Assembly: GCA_965153455.1 (NCBI GenBank)
Contig: OZ234497.1
Span: 17,167,872-17,231,871 of the forward strand
DNA length: 64,000 nucleotides
Reading direction: 5' to 3'
Source of the DNA: Sphagnum compactum
Lineage: Eukaryota; Bryophyta; Sphagnopsida; Sphagnales
In this document: in pieces, positions 24,969-38,682 of the stretch
Position numbering within the stretch: the first letter of the stretch is position 1
Layout of the letters: each line of letters opens with the position of its first letter
Notes under the pieces: generated by a model
What the model saw: only the letters and a program-made list of their open reading frames with translations
Told to the model about the DNA's origin: nothing
Databases searched by the model: none
Translations under genes and position numbers: made by a program

Positions 24969-27134
24969 TACCCTCCCCTATTAACCTCACTTGTATAACA
25001 AAGTGTCTAAACTATTTGATTTTGATCCTAATGTATCACAATTATAACATACGAATGTATATTTTTCTTTTATTTCTTTTTATTTTTGTGAAAATTGGAA
25101 GAAATTTTATGGACATTTATTTCCACAAAAAATTATCAAATATGCAAAGTGATTACTCCATACTTCCAAAACTTCATGTTCTAATTATTGTGATGGTTCA
25201 ACTTTTGGACACAAGTAGAATAGAGTAATAATTTTAATTTTGCATGACCCCTCAAAGAGTAGAACTTTTGCCAAGAAAATAGGATATCTAGTGGTGCTAT
25301 TGTCATGAGTGTATATTTATGCTATCAATGTAGACATAGCTGATTGGCCAGCAAGCAATCACTAGGCAACCCTGGTATGGCAACCCTAGTAGAATTGGCC
25401 ACCAGGAGCCCATTCCCATGGGCCTGGTTCCACCCAAGAAAGTGGTGAGCCAGGCAATCAGCTGTCTGGGTAGGTGGTAATGTGCTCTGCCAGGGCCTAT
25501 TCCAAAGTGTAATCAGCTGTTTCACTGCAATTGTGTTCTCAGTTGTCAATTTGTATTAAAATTGTCATTATCAGCAAAAAGAAAGTGAAGCTAGTAGAAG
25601 GCTACCTGTTCCACCCAGGAAAAAGCCAATGAGCGCCTGAATAGGCCACCACCAAAACCAGTTGCATAATATGGACTATGGATTGGTCAAGCCCTGCCCA
25701 TTATGTTGGGTAATGTGCAAGGAGAGCCTCTTATGGTGAGCGAGGTGATGCACCCAACAGACTGGACAAGGCTATTCCATGGCATTAAGAGCAGGGGGTG
25801 GCAGATTCCACAATTTAAAATGATTCTTGTTCTTGACAAGAGATTTTGGTCACTATTACAAATGGATGATCATCCCGGGAAGCATATGTCATATAATATG
25901 GTCAAGAAAATCACATCATCTGCCACTGCAGACCTTAACAGTTATGCCCCTCCAAATTAGGGGATGCCCTGGGGAGCAGGCCTTCCCCTATACTTGACTT
26001 GGTTCCAAAAGACATCCCCAGCTTCAATTGTTCCTATGGCATGCGGGAACCTCAATATAAGCATGGGAAGCAAAATGACAAACCGATATGGAAATTTCAG
26101 TCAGGCTCTTTCAACATGCCAGTTTCATGCTTCAACAATTCACACACCAAAAAGCAATCGGACTATGTTGCAAATAGATTCATGACAATTAGGCTACAAA
26201 TCTGTTGATTGCAACGCACATCAGCAGTCCCAAACAAGTGCTATGGAAAACGCCTGCTAAGTGGATTCCTAATTTACATGCTATATGTCAATATGCTACA
26301 TAATTTACATGTCTCAATAGTGCCATAGTGCTAACTTTACATATGTTTCAATCGTTTACTATCAACCAGAGCATGCTCAATTCAGGCCAACATGTAGCAC
26401 TCTAGTGTAGATTTGACGTTTGATACTATCACACAGGTTCAAAATATATATATCCGAAATTGCATACAACACATGGAATCTGCGATATTGAAATGTCTAT
26501 AACAAAATTAAACAAGATACAAAGATTGGGTAGAAGTCCTTTCATAAACCAGTCTCTTCTCTATCTCCTTTACTCTCCTCTCCACTTCAGAGATGCTCAA
26601 GCTTCAAATTGATTTTTTATTTACCTTTGAGGGAGCTCAAAGTTGATGCATAGCCCACATTGAGAGATTTTTGACAAAGTGTCACATTCATATACCTAAC
26701 AATGAGATTCATGTCTCCATATTTCCATACAGCACAATGTTCCATTGCAGAGCCATTTGAATATTCTGCTTATGATGATCATTTCTGATTTGCAATTAGA
26801 CTTGTGATATCAAGAAGGCAATGAAGCATCTAGCTAGCTAGTCCTCAGAAATAGATTTTGAAGTAATTCTACATTTGATATAATTCAGATCAATGATCTC
26901 TCCTTATCATAATAGAGCAAAATGATCAAAACATCAGAGAATAAAAAGTTGCTCTCGAGTTCTTGTCTGAGCAGGCTTGATTTCAATTGCAGATATTGAT
27001 ACACTGAAGATGCAAAGTGCTGCCACAACGTTAGTACTGGAATTAGCAAGTTTCATTCATACAGATAAAAAAGAACTCACTTCAAAGTGTACTGCGGAAT
27101 GTGTTGTCGACTGGTAGAATGCAACGATCATCGC
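24969..27134. other. intergenic sequence downstream of psaG
   Basis: The last part is probably psaG 3' untranslated sequence. Between 25325 and 26210 composition is less AT-rich and several short open frames occur on both strands, none recognised. It may be a decayed mobile element. No RNA gene was seen. Confidence 0.4.
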
Positions 27135-27938
27135 CTAGAATGTGGGGTCATAGCCATTGGTGCCCGTGGCTAAGATGAAGAATGCGATGGCATGGCCTAG
27201 AGCTCCCCAGGCAAGAACATCAGCGATGGTGAAACCGGCGGGATCGTTGGTACTTAACAGACTCACGACCTCTTGTGCACGGTCATCGCCGGCCTCGTAA
27301 TGCGTTTGTCCATTCTGCTCTGGCAGTCCTTGCCTTGCTACCTGGAAAAAAACCGTGATCGATGTTTTGTTAGTTCAAACCATGAAGAATTCTTCTGCTT
27401 CCGCCTCGTGTAACTGTCGTGAACCGGGAAGAATGGAATTATTGTGAAGGAAAGGAAATCAAACTTTTGCGTAGCAAAGTATTTCTTGGAGAAGGTCAAA
27501 ACGCATGCCACATCGTCGACACAACAACAAACTTGTTACATTGCATGGAAGGTTCATCAACATTTCGAGATTGCAAGCTTCACGACAATTGCCAAAAGAA
27601 TAAATAAATCCGGAAGGCGGAAAAGACCAGCCACTTACATTGTCTCTCTGAAAAGGCAGGAATACGAATCGTCCCAGGAACAAAAGAGCTCCGGTGCTGA
27701 GAGAGATGACGAGGGGAGTGTCCAGGCCGCAAGTTGTCTTGGCCACGGACCTGGCAACCGCTGTTCGGCTTGAAAACGACTGTAATCTGCTCGATTTCAG
27801 TCCACCGACTCTACTAGAGGATCTGAGACCAGCGAAGCAGCTAGCCTGCACAACAGCCCTTGGGACGACCTTCTTGCTCCCGGCCGACAGAGAGGGGACC
27901 CCTGTCGCTACCCTGGAAGTTGCAGCACAGGCAGCCAT
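27135..27938 (-). CDS. psaG: photosystem I reaction centre subunit V (PsaG), chloroplast precursor
   Basis: Nuclear-encoded small thylakoid membrane subunit of photosystem I that helps bind the light-harvesting antenna on the PsaB side. Two exons: 27938-27639 (100 codons) and 27341-27135 (68 codons plus stop), GT-AG intron of 297 bp, phase 0, total 168 residues. Residues 1 to about 70 are Ser/Ala/Arg/Val-rich with almost no acidic residues, a typical chloroplast transit peptide. The mature part starts near [12 protein letters not shown]. It has a first membrane helix (about 77-97, [15 protein letters not shown]) and a conserved stromal loop ([20 protein letters not shown]). A second helix ([19 protein letters not shown]) precedes the ending GTNGYDPTF, matching the usual C-terminus. 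The start is the only sensible ATG. The gene looks intact. A degenerate tandem array begins about 240 bp upstream of the start. Confidence 0.96.
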
Positions 27939-28179
27939 TTCTTCTCACGGAAGGCAAAAAGCCGATAGAAGAATTGTGTGCAGATCAAGGAAACAAGCGC
28001 AAGGACGAGGGGAGACGGGAGAAACGCGACGGGAGCTAAGGACCAAAGGCGACGAGAGAAGAGACGGACGAGAGAGAGAGACGCGACGGGTGGATAAACC
28101 CGGGAACCCATCGTTTCATCGGTTTAGAGTTACTCTCAACCCTCTACTTACCCACCCTAGCTAGCTATCCTCTATCGTT

Positions 28180-29360
28180 CCCTGGCTAAATCTCTTAGCA
28201 AAATCTTTATATGTATTTTATTAAACTTGAATCTCTTGATAAATTTTTTTTAATTGACTAAACCTTTATCTCTTGGCAAAGTCTTCTTTTTCCTTGGCAA
28301 AATCGTTATATGTTTTTGAACAAATCTCTATTTTTTGGCAAAACTTCTATCTTATCTCTTTTGGGCTAAACTTTTATCTTTGAAAAAAAAAATCTTTTCG
28401 TGGCTAAACTTTCACTTTTTGACAAACTTTTATATCTTCTGAATTGATCTTTTGTCTTTTGACTAAACATTTATCTCTTTTTGGTTAAACGTCTATCTCT
28501 TGGTGAAACTTTTATATCTTCCTAACTAAACTTTTAGTTTTCAACCAAACTTCCATCTTTTCTTGGCTAAACCTTTACCTCTTAGCAAAACCTTTATATC
28601 TTTTTGACTGAACCTTTACCTTTTACCAAAACCTCTATCTCATATTGGCTAAACCTCAACATCCTAGCAAAACCTTTATATCTTCTTAACTAAATTTTTA
28701 CCTTTTGCCAAAATCTTCATCTATTCTTGATTAAACCTTTACCTTTTGACAAAAGCTTTATATATTTTTCATTAAACCTCTACATTTTGACAAAAACTTT
28801 ATCTTTTCTTGGTTAAACTTCTACTTTTTGGCAAAGTTTTAATATATTTTTGGCAAAACATCAACCTCTTGGCAAAACCTCCATCTCTTATTAGTTAAAA
28901 CACTATCTATTGGCAAAACCTTTATATATTTTCTTGGCAAAACCTCCATCTCTTATTGGTTAAAACACTGTCTATTGGCAAAACCTTTATATATTTTCTT
29001 GGTGAAACCTCCACCTCTTAACAAAACCTTCATATATTCCTTAATAAACCTCTACCTTTTAACAAAACCTTCATCTTTTATTGGTTAAACTTCTACCTAT
29101 TAACAAAACCTTCATTTTTTTATTTATTAAACCTATACCTTTTGGCAAAACCTCTCTCTTTGTGGCGAAACTTTTACCTCTCAACAAAACCTTTACTTCC
29201 TCCTAATTAAACCCTTATCTATTGGTAAAACATCTTTGTTTATTGGTTCAACCTTTACTTGTTGGCAAAACCTTTACATCTTTTTGGTTAAATATTTTCC
29301 TATAAACAAAACCTCTATCTTTTCATGGCTAAAATTTGACCTTTTGGCACAACCTCTACC
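28180..29360 (+). repeat. degenerate tandem array (long copy) upstream of psaG
   Basis: About 1.2 kb of pyrimidine-rich sequence built from alternating cores such as TTGGCTAAACCTTTATCTC and TTGGCAAAACCTTTATATCT, spaced about 20-30 bp apart. One stretch near 28870-28995 contains a more exact duplication of about 68 bp. The inverted short copy is at 3290-3800. No open frame of note exists here. Confidence 0.8.
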
Positions 29361-32300
29361 AACCTAAAGGGGGGATTACCAATGGGTCAAAGTTGTAATG
29401 AATTAGAAAATATGTTTATGCAAACATTAGATTAACTTAAAGTTTTTGACATTATAAATAAATATTTGTAATGTAAATGAGGGTCTTGTAATTTGTTTTC
29501 CACATTCATTGGTTATGATTAAATATACATCAAAATTAAGGTTTTGCACTTTGTTACATATGTTTGGTCAAAGCCTACCAATGCAATGGTTATTCGTTTT
29601 GGGATGTACCCCTAATGTAGGTATTGAATCCACAAATTTCGTTACTTTATGTAGTACTTGCATTTTTAGTTGAGGTGTAAAGATAATTGGTGTGAATGAA
29701 ACAACATTGTTGTAATATTAGCTTATTAAATATTGAAAAAATTGAATATTGTGTCACTTTATTGCAACTATGAAAGGATTATTAAAATTTTCCTTCATAA
29801 TGAATTTTTATAATTTATTTGAATATATTCTAATTACAATAAATTGAGATTTCTTGAATATAAATAATGGTTAGCAAAAGTGAACACCATATTATTATAA
29901 CACAAATTTTTATTGTGATTGTGATATTGTAATACCTTAATAGCTTGATATCAATTGTATTATTTTTAGATACCTTAAATTTTAAAAAGATATGTTTCTT
30001 CAAAAACTTAATTTTGTGAAGGAAATTAACAAATTTTTCATAATTAAAAAAATGAATTTTTAAACAATTTGTTATTTGTTATTGAAGCTACCCTTATACT
30101 ATAGTATGTGAATTTTAAATGAAATAAAAATGTAAACATATGTATGGACTATGCAATAAACCTAAACCATTTTATCTTGTTCCATTGTCCATGCAATGTG
30201 ATAATAAAAACTATATCAATAAATGTTCAACAATTTTTCAATTTAAATGTTTCAAATAGTCTTTTAATTCTTCCATATTATTGGAGTGATTGATATTAGT
30301 TATTAAATGATTGACACACCTTCACACTCCTTGAAAAACTCAAACACAAGTCTAAAAGTGGAAACAACAGAAAAAGAAAGAATTGGGGTACGCTCCTTAG
30401 CTCGCAGCACTTTGGGGTAAAAGGGTGTGCTAGAGTTCCAGGATGGGGACTAGAACGAGTGACAAGTGGGTCAATTATTCACATGAACCTGCACAAAACA
30501 AACAACAAGTTGGTTAGTGCGTAATTATAACACTTTTGGTGCATGGACAAGCCACGGGCATACGTGGACCCATAAGACTCATCATGGCCCAGACTTGGGG
30601 GAAACCATCACCTTCCCCCTTATAGTATTATCTGTGCCTAGCCTCGAGGCCTGCACCCAAATGTCATTTTTTCAAAATTGGGACTTCTACAGCTTTGGAG
30701 GCCCATAATTTTTTTTGCAAACCTTCGATTGAGGTGAGGTCAAAAGCAAAGTGGTATCCGTCATTGAGAGCTTTCCAACGACATGTGACACTCCACCTGC
30801 ATGCAACTAAATCAAGGCGATTCTCAACTTTTTAGTGGTCGGGAGTCAAATTGGCAATTTGACTTCCAGCCCTTTTTTTAGTCATAACTTGTGTTTTAAG
30901 TACTCAAATGGGACGTGTGAGCCCATTTTAGACATCTACATTCCAAAAGCTTTTCAATGATATAAGAAACTATTCATGCAATGAGTTTGGCCCCTTGCAA
31001 TCGATATTTGAAAATTCAAGAATCCATTGGGACTCCAACTCCACTTGGGAGTGTGTGGGTTCATTCCTTCACACCCTCCTACACTCCCGGGAGGATGAAA
31101 TGTGACTCTTTTGCTTCATTATCTGCCTGCACCTTTGCAAGCCCTTGCCTTGGTCGCGAGCCCAAGGCTAGGGTCACAACAATGATGAAGTCTAAAACAT
31201 ATTACTAAATATTCTTTTTTTAATGATTAATGAATATTCATATGATTAATTTAATTATCAATATATACATAAAAATGTATTTTACAATATATTATTCAAT
31301 ACTTGATATGCAATTCAAATTGTTATTCAACAATTCTTAAGCATATGTGAAAACATTATCAAACCACTTTGGTCCATTACCCACTTACCTATTCATTATT
31401 CCATTCAAGCCAATAATCATCAAAGAATATACGAATAACCATATGTAGGTATTGTATGGCACATTGTTTCATAATCGATTCATGCAAGGGCTTGATGAAA
31501 ATATGTGCTAACATCTAGATGTGTATTGCATTTGGGCTGAGTATTCTCAACAACTCCATTTCAACTTTGGGCCTTGGCCCATTTAATGCATGATGTACAT
31601 TTAGGGATATTTAATTTTCTAGGTGTTTTTGGAAGGCTAAGGAAATGTGCCATACTTCTAAGACACTAAATGTTTTTTGCAACCCTCTTTCTAGATACTA
31701 AATAAAATTAATCATAAAATATTTAGGTAGGATTAAGAGTTGTGTTTAATTATTATATATAAAGCAAGTTCAAATCATTTATTCTCTTTTGAAAGGAAGT
31801 GGAAACAAATTTCAATATGAAAGGTGAAATCGTTACTTCCTTTGCCTCCTTTAAGGTTTATTATTTCAATAAGTTTCGATTTTTTTATGACTAGGTTTTC
31901 ATAATAATTAGTTATTCTAACATATTTATATCATTCTTAATTTATTAAAATAATTACCATCAATACAATAACCATTTTTAGGGTTTGATTAATTTAATTT
32001 TTTGCTAGATTAAAGTTTGTAGACATGTGAAGATAATGCATGTTTAACTATGTTCTCTTTATTTTAAAAAAGTAACTTGGTTTTCCAATTTGTAATTATT
32101 TTTCCTTGATAGGAATTATGAGGTATTATATGTTTGCAAATTTTGAAAAGGCAAAGTTGGATCTTTCTTGAAAGAAAGCAAAAACAACTTTCGAAATAAA
32201 AATTAAAAGTAACTCCTACTATCTGTTTCATTAAGGACTTTTTATTTCATATTATATATATATATATATATATGAATGCATGATTGTTTGTAATTGCCAC

Positions 32301-35189
32301 CAATGCACATATGACTTGTAGGGTTTAGGTTGTGTATTGGTATGGAAGATTAGGGTTTTAGACATGTGAAGATAATGCATGTTTAACCTTGATCGAACTT
32401 GAATACTTATGCAAATAGGATGGTTAATCAAATTCACTTATAATTAAATCATTAATAAACTAATGGCATTAGACCTTCCCTTCTTCATTGACAATGTCCA
32501 AAGAAAGGTACTTGTTGTGTCAAATAGTTACCTTCGAAGCCTTGCAAATGTAACATTTTGATGATGAAACCCCAAGAGCTCTACCGATTGCTCTTGCTAA
32601 AATTTACCCTACTCCCCCACTAACAACAATAGTCAACATCGTTTGTTTCATCACAAATTTCACATTGGAGTTGTAGCTTTTATTTTTTGCCAAAGTCCTA
32701 AACCCTTCAAGGATTTGACTTTGTGCCGTTGCATCCTTTCGTGGTAATACATAATCAGGGAGGTCATTCTATAGTAGAGAATGAGAAAGAATTTTTTCCA
32801 TCACCAACTTCCTAACCTCTGAACAATGCTAACAATTCTAACAATGCTAACATTGAAGCAAAAGCCATTTTTCTTAGTTCTTTTTCTTCCCTAACATCTG
32901 TACTAGCTTCCAACATGAAAAAAATTTGTTGTTTTTTTGTCAGAGGTCCTTCATCTTTTGTCTATGTTTTTGTTGATGTGCTAATGTTGTTATTCTCCTA
33001 TACGTAATAAATGTTTATATGTCTACACGGTCCAACATGCTTGCAACTCTTTGCACTAAACCCATGTTCACATGATTTGCATCGTACCCATGTGTGTAGC
33101 TTTTTGCATTGAATTCATCACCTGTTGATTTCTTTGTTAGGGACTGGGTCTTTTGATACCTTGTCTATGTTCCTTGATTGCCTTCTTACCCATCGTAACC
33201 TACAAGGTATATACACAAACAAAAAACCAATTCAAAGATCATAATGTGTAAAGAAGAGCAAACACCACAAGCATAACTAACCACATGAAACAAAACAAAA
33301 CTTGAAACAATGAAACAAAAGAATTTTTTTGTTGCCACGAGCAACTTGGAGATGTGCATTGATGATGTCTTAGATTTGAAATGTTTGTGAGTTGTCAAAA
33401 TGTGCATCTGGCATCAAGGTGAAAATGCATCATGTTGGCATAATGAACACAAAATAAAATTTGTTAAACGTTTCAAAGGTAACCTAAACCCTAAAGTTCA
33501 AAAGTGTCGGTTACTATAATCAACACATAGCACCTAGGTTTACCCCTTTCTAAGGGTAATGTCTAATGATTCTAGAACCATATACCCATATACCCATATT
33601 TGTAATGCCATAACTTTTGTAATAGTGAGTCAATCAACTTGATTTTTAGCTCATTTTCTTCTTATATAAGTGTACTTGAATTGTCGTGACGTGTAATGTC
33701 ATGACGTTTAGTGTCGTAAGGGCGCAAATCCATAGTAAACTCTACTGAACAAAAAGACTAAAACCAGTTAAAGGTAGAAACTAATCAACCAAAAAGATAT
33801 GCACACACATATATATACAATGCACAAAAGGAGGCTAAGATGAAATTTTCATGTATTAAATTGGATCAAAAAAAAGGAAAGAAAATGTAGTGTATGTAAA
33901 CGGTGGCTATGTAATAGCCGCCGTGAGCATCTAAAAATCTAGTCTACCTATGGAGGAAATTCTCCTTGACAAAAGAATTCTAGAAAAACTAACAAGAGAA
34001 GGGAAAAGCTTAGCCTTTTATACAGTCGTCAACAAAGCTGAGACCCTAAACAAGCCATAACCCTAAAACACCTAATAGTGAATAGTAGTTTAAAAATGTA
34101 CATTAACCCTAAAAGCATGATTGGCATGCCCGTAATCGGCCATCATGTATGAGGCCATGCATACGGGCATGACAGAATGATTAGCATCACTATGGACTAT
34201 TTTTGGGGAAAATCAATTTTTATTTTTTTTATATTCATAATTTGGTATCAGTATGCAAATTGTAAGATGTTTCATTATGACTTAGACTTTACTAAACAAG
34301 ATCATTAATTTTATACCATTCTTCATATTGATAATACAAACATATCATTTTTAGGAATTTTAAAAAAAAACTTTGGTTTTTAAATCCATTATGAACTTTT
34401 TAAGATATTTAGCTTTAGAGCGCATCTTTTTTTTTTTTCAAATCTAAAATTTATTGATTCCAAAATCTTGTGACATACAATATATTTCATCAAATCATGT
34501 CATTGAAAATTTAAATTTAATTTTTTTCCATTGAAAACAAAGTTCACACTCATAGTTATAATCCATTAATGAACATATATACAAGTTTAAAAGTCCAAAT
34601 TTACTATGTAAATAATTTTAATTGCATAAGTGTTTTATGAATTACATTATATATACAATCTAACACACATATTTGAGTCCAAACCATAAAAAAATTGTTA
34701 CAATTATCATGTAGTTTTCAATTACATTTCATCATTTACAAAATTATGATTGTGACATCCAATTTGGTATAGTGCACTATGCTTTTACCCCTCATTTATC
34801 TTCATTGTAGTTATGTAAAGTACAATATAATTTCTTGATTTGGGTTCATGTGTAGAGGGTAAAAATGAAGTTACAAAGGCATGCAAAGTTGACAGTAGAG
34901 ACCCTTGCAAGTCTAAGTTTTATTCCACCATATAATGAATTTTCAATAAATAGCTAGACATGTGAAGATTGAACAATCCAATTCACCAAGATGAATCCAA
35001 GATTAATTGAAACATTATTGGAATGGCATCAACTTTTTGAATTTGAATAGTCATTGGATTTGTTCCACGCACACTAAAAAACCTTGTCATTCTTTTCTTG
35101 TAATAAATTTGGAGATAAATAAAATGACTTTGGGCTATTTTTGTAGCAAAAGGGTGTTTATTCAATTAACTATTTTGGGGAATTTTTGG
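29361..35189. other. AT-rich intergenic sequence
   Basis: No gene was recognised over nearly 6 kb. The part at 30390-31200 is GC-richer and contains a GAGAGCTTTCCAACGACATG block of a kind I associate with plant LTR retrotransposon flanks, but no element could be delimited. The rest is AT-rich with one diverged duplication listed separately. Confidence 0.4.
31790..32385 (+). repeat. diverged two-copy direct repeat
   Basis: A segment from about 31790-32080 is partly repeated at about 32165-32385. The best-kept block is TAGACATGTGAAGATAATGC followed by ATGTTTAAC, at about 32021 and 32359. The shorter core TAGACATGTGAAGAT is found again near 34957. Confidence 0.5.
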
Positions 35190-35329
35190 GGGGTGTCTTA
35201 TTTGTCCTTGGTAGTCTTGCAAAGAGCCTACACAATGCAGATTCAAACAAGGCAATTGAATGCTTACAAAAGGCAATAGCTCTTAATGGAAAATATGAAT
35301 ATTGAATCCAAAATCTCCTTGCTTCAATG

Positions 35330-36190
35330 TTGTTTCTATTAGGTTTCTAGAATACACATGTCGGCATAAATTTCATTTTGTTAGTGTGGAATATCATCAT
35401 GATGGAAAGATCTTTCTAGTTGATTAGGTGTAAATTTGGACCTCATGCACAAATTACATTGTGGGATATTTTGGCACTAATGTATAAGCATGTTGCTTGT
35501 GGGGCACCAACATATTACTTCAAGCCTTGGTGACCATAAGTGAAGTTTTCTATTCATAATTTATTGCCTTTGATTTTGTTTTGATACAAAAGTTCGCCTT
35601 TTGACCAAAGGTTTCAACTAACATTTTTAATGTAGTACTTTCTAGTAATCTTGGACTTTTCAAAAACATATATGCTAGGTACAAATACCCTTTAACTACT
35701 AGATGGCAAGTTTAACCCAATAACTAGTTGAATCTAAAAAAATCAAATTTTGTAACACCATGTGTTATTCATGTCCCAAACAAAAAGAAAGTGCATAAAC
35801 TTTGTAGTTTTGCTAGCATTACAATTGTACCAATTGAACTTGGATTTTATTTTCCTACAAACTTTCAACCTAGAGAAGTTTCCAAATATTGATAGGGTTG
35901 GGTCTAAACTGGGATGACGAGTAGGAACTCTACAATTGAAAATTAATGGCTCTTCATGGTTGGCCTCAATGTTATTTATGTTTGGTTTACAAAATATGGC
36001 TATCAAAACATTTCACTTTGTTAGTGAACACCATCATCACAATGGAAGGATCTTGTTGATTGTTCTCGGGTACAATTGTGGACCTCATGCACAAATTACA
36101 TTGTGCGATATTTTGGCAGATGGGTATAGGAGTATCTCTTATAGGGCATCGTGCTTCATGGCCTTGGTGATCAGAAATGAATATTTTTCA
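35330..36190 (+). repeat. internal duplication of an unknown coding-like segment (two of four copies)
   Basis: A segment of about 210 bp at 35330-35540 is repeated at 35975-36180, about 640 bp downstream. The copies in unit 2 lie at 40697-40900 and 41345-41550 with the same spacing (about 647 bp). The downstream member of each pair stays open on the plus strand. It is 90 codons at 35936-36208 and 109 codons at 41274-41603, with the shared peptide NCGPHAQITLCDILADGY. I do not recognise the protein. The upstream members carry stops. Confidence 0.7.
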
Positions 36191-36438
36191 TCACAATATT
36201 CCTTTTGATTTGAGATTTGTTCTGGTTGATTTTATGTGCTAGATTCTATGTTTTCATTTGTATCCATTTTATCTTTCATGTTGTGTGGCAGGAAGCTTCA
36301 CAATTTGTGTATAGTCATGATGCCCAAATCAATTATTGAAAATATCACTGATTTTAATTGAATTCATAGATTCCAGATTGAGCTTTTATGGAGCATGGAT
36401 GTACATCTCTTACTTAGGCCATGTATCTACTTTGGATA

Positions 36439-37059
36439 GGGTAAATGCATACTACAATGTCCTTTTTTTGTGTTACAGTGAAAAATTCCTAACCTTCCAA
36501 CTACATGATGTTTATTAAGTTAGAGTTTTTAAATTTTAAAATAAAAGGGACTCACATATATGATCTATATTATCGTAGAAATAACATATTAAAAAAGAAA
36601 AACCATATGTTCATTGTTTAGTTTAGGGGGGACTTTAAAACTTGTGTCTTAAATTCAGTCATAATCCTTATTTAGTTCCTAAATAATTGTAAATCAACTC
36701 ATAAATCTTGGGTTATTAAATTATTTATTTGATAGTACTTTGCCACAAGTTGTATGACCAAAATGGAGACTAAAATTCTCATTAAGGATGTCATTATTAA
36801 TGAAAGTGGCCATTTGAATACTTTTTTGGAAGGTTAGAATTCACAAGTACTTTTCAATATGTATTTTTTGAGTTTGATTAAAGTGTTTTCATTGAATGTG
36901 TTTTATAATGTATTAGAAAAAATGTACAACACAAAGTTCTTGCAAAAACGTAATTTTGTAATTGGAAAACTCATTTTAAAGGTGATGACAACACCAAAAA
37001 AATGTAAAAAATGAACTTTTTCGGTGCATTTTTTGGTCCATCGTAGTGTACATTTACTT
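36439..37059. mobile_element. 621-bp TIR element inserted in unit 1, 4-bp GATA target duplication
   Basis: GATA is present on both sides (36435-36438 and 37060-37063) but only once at the corresponding site in unit 2 (41790-41793), an empty site. The ends are inverted: the left begins GGGTAAATGCATACTAC and the right end, read in reverse complement, begins AAGTAAATGTACACTAC. No open frame suggests a transposase, so it is non-autonomous. A 4-bp duplication is unusual for common plant DNA transposons; Sola- or Ginger-like parentage is a guess. Confidence 0.75.
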
Positions 37060-38682
37060 GATAAAAGGCTAAAACATGTACTAAATTCATACTCTTGAGT
37101 AGGTATGGAGTCCTTGCATTAGGTGTGTTGGCCCAATACATAGGAAAAATGTAGCTTGCAAGTAGGGGATTTCTATTATACAGTTAAATCTAATCCTTCA
37201 AGTTGTAATTACTACTTTTGGGAATCCATGATTTTCCAAGTGGATGTGAATATATCAAATTCTAAACTAATTTGGAATTTTAATACTTCCAAGTGACATT
37301 GTTCAGGTGATGTTAAATTATTTGAGCAATGGGTGACAATGTATGATTCATAAGTTCAACCATTCCTAGTAATTAATGACATTCCATAGCACTTCTGCAA
37401 GATTTGCTTTTATTTTATCCATCAAGTACTGCATATTGAACACATCTTGAGCTCTAAATCTGTAGGAAAATATTGAATTCCTATTTTGTAAGCTTTTCTT
37501 TCAAAACTCACTATGTTTTTTGATACATGATTTTGTTTATTTTGAGACATTAAAAGCACCTTCAAAAGTGCCCTTTGTTTTGCATAGGTATGACTTCATT
37601 TCCAAGTGTATTGCACTGGTCCAACATTGGGAAAATGTATGGTGGCTGGCAGTGTTGTGGTGATAGTTACAGTGCTACAATACAACAACAAACGTTCACT
37701 ATATAGTTTTGGTAGATACTTGAGTTCTCTGAACTATTAGTGTGGTTATCTTATAACCTAACTACATTGATGTGGGTTTTTGTGGGTTTAAGATGTATAC
37801 ATGTAAATAGTAGCTCTTTTTTCATACAAAAACCTGCCTTTGGACCAGAGATTATAGTTGACATTTTTCTCTATCCAAACTTTGGGAAATCCACCCACTT
37901 CTGTAGGAACTCGAACAAAAAAGGACTCCAAAAGTTCCTTGTGTTATTAAAGATCACGTCAATGAGGAATCATTAGAGCCAACTACACAAATCTGTCACA
38001 GACCTACTAAGGAATGAGAACTTCCAAAAGGTTGGAAGATTTTATGACTTTAGCACAATTTGCAAACATTGTGAATTCACTAGAGGATCTAGTGATTTTC
38101 ACTAAAGCTTTAGCTAGGGATAACGCACAAAAATGGAAGGCAACTATGGAAGAAAAGATGAGTTTTTTGAAAAAGAACAACACATGGATCCATATTGTCA
38201 AAGCTTCTAGTAAACCATAGAGCTATTAACTGCAAGTGGGTGTTTCGAACTAAGAGGGCTGCTCACGGTCAAATTGTATGCCACAAGACAAAACTCATAG
38301 TTACGCACATAAACACCAAGTAGATTTTAATGATACATTTGTTCTAATGGTGAAGTTCACTTCCATCAAATTATTATTGGCTATAGTTGTGATAAAAGAT
38401 TTGGAAGTATACCAAGTTGATTTCAAAAGTGCATTCTTGAGTGGTGACTTGGAGGAAGTTATTTTCATATAACAACCTAATGGACAGGTTCTAAAAAAGC
38501 AAGAAAAACTTGTTTGCAAGTTACAAAATTCTTTGTATGGGTTCAAGTAGAACTCAAGAGCTTGGTATCAAAAGTTAAAATTTGTTTTTGTAAAAAATCA
38601 TTTTAACAAGTTGTAGTTAGACCATAATGTTTACTTTTAACACATAGGAAGTTGTGATCATCACTGTGTATGTTGATGATCT

